Assembly (NCBI RefSeq): GCF_042186555.1
Contig: NC_133324.1
Coordinates: forward strand, 72,902,189-72,966,188
Source: Aquarana catesbeiana
Taxonomy: Eukaryota > Chordata > Amphibia > Anura > Ranidae
Direction of reading: 5' to 3'
Length of the DNA stretch: 64,000 bases
Position numbers and translations under genes: made by a program. The stretch's first letter is position 1. Each line of letters opens with the position of its first letter. The notes under the pieces are model-generated. The model was not told the DNA's origin. It did not search any database and was given only the letters and a program-made list of their open reading frames with translations. Below are positions 57,516 to 64,000 of the stretch, one piece after another.

Positions 57516-58242
57516 CAGGGCTGGTGCAAGGATTTTTAACACCCGCCTAGGCGAAACCTCATTTTGCTGCCCCAACCCCTGACTCGACCCTCTTTGCCCT
57601 GCCCATGTATACCCCACCTTTTTAATGAAGCGCCCATCAAATGCTGCCTCAACAGCGCCCATCAAATGCAGCCTCAACAGCGCCCATCAAATGCAGCCTC
57701 AACAGCGCCCATCAAATGCAGCCTCAACAGCGCCCATCAAATGCAGCCTCAACAGCGCCCATCAAATGCAGCCTCAACAGCGCCCATCAAATGCAGCCTC
57801 AACAGCGCCCATCAAATGCAGCCTCAACAGCGCCCAACAAATGCAGCCTCAACAGCGCCCAACAAATGCAGCCTCAACAGCGCCCAACAAATGCAGCCTC
57901 AACAGCGCCCAACAAATGCAGCCTCAACAGCGCCCAACAAATGCAGCCTCAACAGCGCCCATCAAATGCAGCCTACCAGCGCCCATCAAATGCAGCCTAC
58001 CAGCGCCCATCAATGAATGTTTGCTTGCTTCCATTCATTTGGGAGTTTGAACACAGACACAGTCCTCCACCGCCGCTGCGCCTCTGACACTATGTGCGAA
58101 TGGAGCGGTGGCTGCCTGCTGATGCTGAGACTTAGTTGCTTGCTGCAGAGAGAAGAGAGTAGGAACGCCAGTGGCCGGGTGCCCCAGGCAGCAGTGCACC
58201 CTAGGCGTCTGCCTAGTTTGCCCAGTGGTAGCACCGGCCCTG
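57516..58242. mobile_element. DNA transposon (CAGGGCYGGTGC ends) containing a minisatellite
   Basis: The ends CAGGGCTGGTGC and GCACCGGCCCTG are inverted repeats with one mismatch, and 'gcctaggcg' and 'cgtctgcctag' lie just inside. The flanks share AGTCAG (57510-57515 and 58243-58248). A hAT-like origin is likely from the ends, but the duplication reads as 6 bp in a repetitive AGTC context, so the superfamily is not certain. 727 bp, no transposase. Confidence 0.75.
57631..58013. repeat. Minisatellite, 25-bp unit, about 15 copies
   Basis: The unit is cagcgcccatcaaatgcagc followed by ctcaa. A block of five successive units carries catcaaatg changed to caacaaatg, and the last units are shortened by 4-5 bp (cctac for cctcaac). 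Because 25 is not a multiple of three and the unit has no stop, three overlapping plus-strand frames of about 145 codons appear with the same 25-residue repeat. None is a gene. Confidence 0.97.
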
Positions 58243-59545
58243 AGTCAGTCAGTCACTGTTCAACAAATTTTAAACCAACATTTGTGGAAACAGGTAGGGC
58301 TTGTGGGGCCACCCATGGCTTGAATTTCAGTTGATTCAGCACGAATTTGCCAAAATTCAAGCCATATACTGTATAATACAAAAGGAAACCCTCAATTAAA
58401 AAAACACCAGGGGAGCATAGGGGTTACTTTTGGTAACACAAGGATCATAATAGAGTGTTATTTGAAAGAATATATCATTTATTGGTATCAAGCGGCTATA
58501 AAAACAGATTGCAATACTGCTAAGAAAATGGTGCCACAGCTTCACAAACAGATTCCCCACCAGCACCACAAAGGGGTGCATGGAATGGTGGCCATCAGAC
58601 AAGGACAAAACAAAAAAACATAACATAAAACAAAATTAGAACTGGACGTCCGGATGCCAAATAGCGATAAAAAATAAAAAAATAAAATAAATAAAAAATA
58701 AAATCGCTTGGAGGATATCCTCTAGTACAAGTTTCCTAGTCGGAATTTACATGTAATCTGCGTATGGCCCCAGGGGATGGGAGCAGACAGGTGATCCTGT
58801 CTATCACTGGAGGGATGAGCAACTGGGGATCTGTCAGTTACCGATAGGAGGGAAATGTGCACAATGTGGTCATGGGCAAGAAGGAATGTGAATCCTCTAG
58901 GTCAGGTGAACTGCAGGTTTGAATAACAAACCCACGCTGGTAACAAAAGTTCTGATAGACCTAGGAGCATTAAATCTTGCAATGATCAACATCCATGTCT
59001 GCAGGCCTATTACTTCCTATGGGCTGTGTTGTGATGGAAATGTATACTGTCCCTGAAAAGATAAATGACCCACAGCTACACTTGAATGAGGTAACCGGGA
59101 AGGCAAGCAATATATTTGCTGAAAATGTTCACTGTTGCTACTATGCTTATCACGTTGAGCAAAATGTCTGAATACTGAAAAATGGAGGGTATATTCCAAC
59201 AGGCTGGAGTGCATAAGGCCTCTGCCATGGACCCTCGTTGAGTGTCCCGTTTACTCATGCTCAGATAGCATCAAGTAGGCTTAATCACACATGTCTGGGT
59301 GGATGTACTGGTAAAGCGCACATTACCGCTGCTGTTGACCAGGCACCCCTTGCCGAGACTCCCATTGATTGTTCAATCCAAAATCGTTTGATACAATGTC
59401 AGCAGACTCCTGTTGTCAAAAGGAATAGGCGGAACCACTGTATCCATAGCTCAGCGAGGCAGCTACCACCGCCTTGTCACAGCTCCTGTTCCCGGTTACA
59501 GCGGGGCTTGCCGGGGGTGGCATCACGTGATGCGGATGACGTCAA
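58243..59545. other. FECH intron 8, gene-free stretch
   Basis: No exon found on either strand. Unclassified text with AT-rich (aaat)n near 58665-58705. Confidence 0.4.
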
Positions 59546-60062
59546 CGCATTTTGCTAAGGAAAGTAGCATAGCTTCAGCTGGACGGTCAGACGAAGCTGC
59601 GCTACTTTCCTTAGCGAAATGCGTGGGAGGCCATCTGCTGGATAAATGGTCTATGTCTTTGCTTTTACAATATAATCAGCATTTAGAATTCCACGATTTA
59701 ATGCATTTAAAAAAGTTGGTCTGAGTCAAGCTAACCTCCCAAACAAAAACATTTTCTTTACTAAACAATACAGTTACTGTGTTTGCGTTAATATAACATT
59801 ACCTACAAACAATAAGGGAAGTGGTGTACTGGCAACAGTACGAGCAACTTCCAGTCGGCTGACCGAAAAAAAAAGTTGGGCTGAGTACTTCTCCGCCAGG
59901 CTTTATCAATGAATACAAGGCTTCCTCTGATTGGCCAAGGTCATCTGCCCTCCACTCCACCTCGGTCAAACAGAGGAAGCCTTGTATTCATTGATGAAAA
60001 AAAAATTAAAAAGGTTTGGCCGAACAAACTATATAAAGTTGATTGAAACCTGGAATTCAACT
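59546..60062. repeat. Two hairpin repeats
   Basis: 'aacgcattttgctaaggaaagtagc' (59546-59570) pairs with 'gctactttccttagcgaaatgcgt' (59602-59625) around a 30-bp centre, near a cacgtgatg/gatgacgtcaacg segment. 'tttatcaatgaatacaaggcttcctctg' (59903-59930) pairs with 'cagaggaagccttgtattcattgatga' (59971-59997). Confidence 0.8.
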
Positions 60063-60538
60063 TTAAAGTGATTGTAAAGTCTTGGGTTTTTTTTTTTTTT
60101 TTAAACAGGTCATACTTCCCGCCTCCGTGCGGTTATTTTTGCACAGAGCAGTCCGGATCCTCCTCTTCTTGGGTCCCTCTTTGCTGCTCCTGGCCTCTCC
60201 CTCATGTCGAGTGCCCCCACAGCCAGAAGCTTGCTATGGGGCACCCGAACCGAGTCACAGCTCCATGTGTCCATTCAGACACGGAGCCCTGACCCTCTCT
60301 CCCCTGACTTTGATTGACAGCCGCAGGAGCCAATGGCGTTGCTGCTGTGTCTCAGCCAATCAGCAGGAGAGTCCAGGACGGCTAAGACACTTGTGGACAT
60401 CACTGGACAGAGATGGGGCTCAGGTAAGTAATTAGGGGGGTGTTGGGGAAGCTGCTACACACAGAAGTTTTTTTTTTATCTTGGTGCATAGAATGAATTA
60501 AGATAAAAAACCTTCTGCCTTTACAACTCCTTCAAAGA
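60063..60538. repeat. Interspersed repeat family G (copy 3)
   Basis: Starts 'tttaaagtgattgtaaagtc' and ends 'accttctgcctttacaactcctt'. The interior has 'cacggagccctgaccctctctcc' and 'cagccaatcagcaggagagtc'. Non-coding. Confidence 0.8.
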
Positions 60539-61224
60539 CAAACTTTATTTTTTTTTTTAAGATTCGGGTATATAGTAGTGAGGGGACAGAAACCTTGCAG
60601 GCTTTGATTGCTGTCTATGTGTCCTTTGGGGAGATTCACTCTCTCCAAATGTCCTCATCACCGATGTCACCAGCAATGAAAGGGAGCATAAATCCAAAAG
60701 TTTTAAGTTGCCACCAGTACAGTAAATAGAGGGGAGATCTTCCAGTGGGGGCACACACACGCGCGTTTTAGTGAAAAACAGTCTCGGAAGGGATTTCCTT
60801 CACATTGGAAAGATCTGCTCTCATTTCCTGTTGAGTTTATAGGACAGGAAGTGATAGAAAAATCTCCCTAATGGGACACAGATGTAGACAGTGCATAGAT
60901 GAGGGGGGGTCACCAAAAAAACGCTTTAACTTCTCCAAAAATTATCTAAGCCCAACTTCACCAAAAGCTTTTTTGGTTTTGGACAGACTAGGGAAGTGCG
61001 TTAGAGCCCCTCAGGGTTTTTATTGCCATGTCTCTGTTGGGGAGATTTTCCATCACCTCCTGTCAGGATACACAGAGGAAAATAAAAACACATCGAGATA
61101 GAGCTAGGCTTTAAAGCACCATGATTGGGGAATATACTGTACACTGATAACTGTATGCAGTTAATATATGTAATAACAGTATTCAGAATAGTAAACTATT
61201 TTTCCCTCACTTGCCTTAAAGAGA
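60539..61224. repeat. Unclassified repeat related to 2066-2540
   Basis: Contains 'atttccttcacattgg...tttcctgttga...aggacaggaagtgatagaaaaatctcc', parallel to 2300-2360, and 'tttttggttttggacagact', typical of this family. Confidence 0.5.
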
Positions 61225-61405
61225 CACAAGGGTTGACCTACTAAAACTGGAGTATGCAAAAATGGTGCAGTTGTGCATAGTAGCCAATCAATCAACTTCT
61301 AACTTCAGCTTGTTCAATTAAGCTTTGACAATAAAACCTGGCAGCTGGTTTCTATGCAGAGCTGCACCAGACTTTGCACTCTCCAGTTTTAGTAAATCAG
61401 CCTCA
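61225..61405. mobile_element. Family B MITE (copy, unsplit)
   Basis: Runs from 'aaaactggagtatgcaaaa' through 'cttcagcttgttcaattaagctttgacaataaaacctgg' to 'gcactctccagttttagtaaatca'. It is useful as the empty-site reference for the split copies at 44084 and 54767. Confidence 0.8.
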
Positions 61406-61841
61406 CTATCACTTTGCCCTTGCAAACAAAGTGACAGTTTCTCTGCAAGCTACTCACCCCCTTATACTCACCGAACCTGCACTCCGTCACAGATACTCCA
61501 GCTATGGCAAGAATAGCTGCCACTTCCAGGTATGGGGGAGCAGGTGTCTACCTGGGCAGAACAGCCAATTACTGGGCCCAAGCACCATCATATGATCTCA
61601 GGTTCCCAACATAATCCATTTCAGCACTGGCTGAAGAGGACCAAGGAGCTGGAAAGAAATGCAGGTTAGGAGTGTATGGGAATAAGGGGGGGGGGGTGGT
61701 AAGGCCGTAGCGGAGACTCCATACTAAGTCCTGCATAGGAAAGTGACCCCACACCCTACACAATCCAAAAAAAAAAAAAAATTACTCTCCCCCCTAAATT
61801 TCTCTCCTTGAACATTTATCAAATTAAGCGTCAGGCCATTT
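61406..61841. other. FECH intron 8, gene-free stretch
   Basis: Nothing recognised apart from a poly-G tract (61687-61697) and an A-tract (61767-61781). Confidence 0.35.
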
Positions 61842-62266
61842 AAAGTGATTGTAAAGGCTCGTTTTTTTTCTTATAAAAAACAAACATGTTATACTTACCT
61901 GCTCTGTGTAGTGGTTTTGTACAGAGCAGCCCAGATCCTTCTCTTCTCAGGTCCCTCTTCTGTGATCCTGGCCTCTCCCTCCTGTCCAGTGCCCCTACAG
62001 CAAGCAGCTTGCTGAGTCAGCTCCGTGTGTCCATTCAGACATGGAACCCCGAGCCGGCCCTGTCCCTCTCTCCCCCGATCGGCTAACTGACTAACAGCAG
62101 CGGAAGCCAATGGTGCCGCTGCAGTGTCTCAGCCAATCAGGAAGGAAAATATTGTATGTCTGAGACACTTCGCTGGAAAGAGGGACCTCAGATAAGCATT
62201 AGGTAGGCTGCTGCACAGAATGCAATAAGATAAAAAAAACCTTCTGCCTTTACAACCCTTTAAATC
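61842..62266. repeat. Interspersed repeat family G (copy 4)
   Basis: Starts 'tttaaagtgattgtaaaggctcg' and ends 'accttctgcctttacaaccctttaaa', the clearest pair of ends in the window. It is 425 bp, and the terminal inverted similarity is limited to 'ttgtaaagg'. Confidence 0.8.
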
Positions 62267-62865
62267 AGAAAGGTGAAAAGGACACCTAAGAGTAGAGAAC
62301 GTTTGTACCGCGCTGACTGGGTCACATTGGGTGGCCCGCTAAATTTATATTAATCTTCTCTTTTACATGCAGAGCAAGCTGTCCAGCAAAAGTGGCAGTG
62401 ACAGGGATAAACTAATGCCGGTAAAATTACTTACTCCAGTTTAGATCTCCCATTAAAAAAATAGATAAAATAAAAAAAAAAAAAAAAAGTTTCTGAAACC
62501 ACGACAGCACTGCAGGCAGTCTTATAGTTTGCCCCAGCCATTGTCACTTTGCTGGTCAGCTTGGTCTGTAAGAAAATGTTTAGAAATATATAAAAGGCAA
62601 AAAAAAAAAAAACAAAACACCAAGGATTTAAGTTGCCTACAGAGAATAAATGACTTGGCCCCCCATAGTATTCAGTGACCAAATGGTTGTCTAATGTAGT
62701 GGTATCCAACTTAATGAATATGGGGACTTCAAGTGTGGCTCCCTCACAATGGTTTAGCGTACATAAATTGTGTGGTATTGCGCAAAAAAACATATGCCTT
62801 ACTGTAGGTTACTGAAATGCATGGTAGCCTGTGTAATAATGTACGAGATAGAGATATTCATTCTA
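62267..62865. other. FECH intron 8, gene-free stretch
   Basis: Two stretches with splice-like ends were examined (62375-62400 and, on the minus strand, 62490-62560). They encode no ferrochelatase sequence and were not called. Confidence 0.35.
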
Positions 62866-64000
62866 GCTCTCTCTCACAAAAGTGAGTACACCCCTCACAT
62901 TTTTGTAAATATTTTATTCTATCTTTTTATGTGACAACACTGAAGAAATGACACTTTGCTACAATGTAAAGAAGTGAGTGTACAGCTTGTATAACAGTGT
63001 AAATTTGCTGTCCCCTCAAAATAATTCAACACACAGCCATTAATGTCTAAACCGCTGGCAACAAGAGTACACCCCTAAGTGAAAATGTCCAAATTGGGCC
63101 CAAAGTGTCAGTATGTTGTGTGACCACCATTATTTCCAGCACTGCCTTAACCTTCCTGGGCATGGAGTTCACCAGAGCTTCACAGGTTGCCACTGGAGTC
63201 CTCTTCTACTTCTCCATGATTACATCATGGAGCTGGTGGATGTTAGAGACCTTACGCTCCTCCATTTCAGAATGCCCCACAGATGCTCAATAGGGTTTAG
63301 GTCTGGAGACATGTTTGGCCAGTCCATCACCTTTACCCTCAACTTCTTTAGCAAGGCAGTGGTCATCATGGAGGTGTATTTAGAGTCGTTAAGTTGGAAT
63401 ACTGCCCTGCGGCCCAGTCTCTGAAGGGAAGAGATCATGCTCTGCTTCTGTATGTCAGTACATGTTGGCATTCATGGTTCCCTCAATGAACTGTAGCTCC
63501 CTAGTGGCGACAGCACTCATGCAGCCCCAGACCATCTTTGTACTCCTCACCTGGTTGCCGTACCACACACGCTTGACACCATCTGAACCAAATAAGTTTA
63601 TCTTGGTCTCATCAGACCACAGGACATGGCTCCAGTAATCCATGTCCTTAGTCTGCTTGTCTTCAGCAAACTGTTTGCGGGCTTCCTTGTGCATTATCTT
63701 TAGAAGAGGCTTCCTTCTGGGACGACAGTCATGCAGACCAATTTGATGCAGTGTGTGGCGTATGGTCTGAGCACTGACAGGCTGACCCCCCACCCCTTCA
63801 ACCTCTGCAGCAATGTTGGCAGCAGTCATACATCTATTTCCCAAAGACAACCTCTGGATATGATGCTGAGCACGTGTACTCAACCTCCTTGGTCGAACAT
63901 GACGAGGCCTATTCTGAGTGCAACCTGTCCTGTTTAACCGCTGTGTGGTCTTTGCCACTGTGCTGCAGCTCAGTTTTAAGGTCTTGGCAATCTTCTTATA
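62866..64000 (-). mobile_element. Tc1-type transposon, same family as 35478, cut by the window end
   Basis: The terminal repeat at 62872 onward (tctcacaaaagtgagtacac) and the inner 'gacactttgctacaatgtaaa...gtgagtgtacagcttgtataac' match 35485-35610 closely. The outermost bases have decayed to a ct repeat. The transposase runs on the minus strand. The other terminal repeat lies beyond position 64000. Confidence 0.92.
63220..63958 (-). pseudogene. Tc1 transposase, frameshifted, N-terminus outside window
   Basis: Two minus-strand frames cover most of the enzyme. Frame 63958-63455 has the helix-turn-helix end, the linker (RPRRLSTRAQHHIQRLS) and the first catalytic block VLWSDETKINLFGSDG. Frame 63471-63220 has the second Asp region (FQLNDSK) and DLNPIEHLWGILK with the catalytic Glu. 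Compared with the copy at 35851 there is a 2-bp insertion after the GSDG block (near 63562) and a deletion of about 44 bp (near 63535). Together they restore the frame. A further 2-bp loss near 63460 shifts it. Inactive. Confidence 0.9.

Noticed and set aside
57564..58087. Three overlapping frames of 141-150 codons with a 25-residue repeat
   Set aside because: They are the three frames of one stop-free 25-bp minisatellite, with no start context, splice sites or homology.
62490..62560. Possible FECH exon on the minus strand with a ttttcttacag acceptor
   Set aside because: The translation matches no ferrochelatase segment (expected end WQSK) and no other vertebrate protein I recognise. A donor is also lacking.

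Overview
This window is a repeat-dense vertebrate nuclear sequence, most likely from a ranid (true) frog. One gene is certain. Three minus-strand exons encode the C-terminal 119 residues of ferrochelatase (FECH), the last enzyme of haem synthesis. The organism call rests on the intron-containing vertebrate gene plus the repeat content: CR1-type LINE, Tc1, hAT and TTAA-flanked elements, and GC-rich palindromic MITE families that I recognise from ranid genomes. It is a judgement made without a database search.

Layout. Positions 1-50.6 kb hold no protein-coding exon I can support. They are a mosaic of transposon relics, minisatellites and microsatellites. Between these lie islands of apparently single-copy AT-rich sequence (about 0.44-1.0, 8.93-9.44, 10.6-11.04, 13.77-14.33, 17.07-17.55, 19.32-19.6, 24.0-24.3 and 37.42-38.19 kb) that look like candidate conserved non-coding elements. 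In other vertebrates FECH lies between NARS1 and the developmental gene ONECUT2, on the opposite strand to ONECUT2. The left part may therefore be ONECUT2-side intergenic DNA, but no ONECUT2 exon was found. Positions 50.7-55.8 kb carry FECH exons 11, 10 and 9 in human numbering, with an intron 9 largely filled by a fold-back structure. Positions 55.8-64 kb are FECH intron 8, full of MITEs, with a Tc1 element running off the right edge. FECH exon 8 is not in the window.

Transposon architecture is the striking feature. Several insertions can be resolved to the base by target-site duplications. These are a solo LTR (5-bp ACAGT), a 2.1-kb hAT-type element (8-bp CTCTGGTT), a 0.7-kb hAT-type element inside a Tc1 terminal repeat (7 of 8 bp), a Tc1 element inside a CR1-like reverse transcriptase, a deleted piggyBac-type element between two TTAA sites, and two TTAA elements that abut and share one TTAA. 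A retro-insertion with a 12-bp duplication and a MITE insertion can each be checked against an empty site kept in the opposite arm of the same inverted repeat.

Long inverted repeats are unusually frequent. Two have near-identical arms (31332-31699 and 52954-53166). The second lies inside FECH intron 9, where the transcript could form a long hairpin. Three unrelated minisatellites share a 31-bp unit length. I found no operon, CRISPR array, tRNA or rRNA gene, and no clear evidence of a new biological system. The best leads are the paired nuclear-receptor-like sites at 19558-19587, the homeodomain-site-rich island at 37.4-38.2 kb, and the intronic palindromes.
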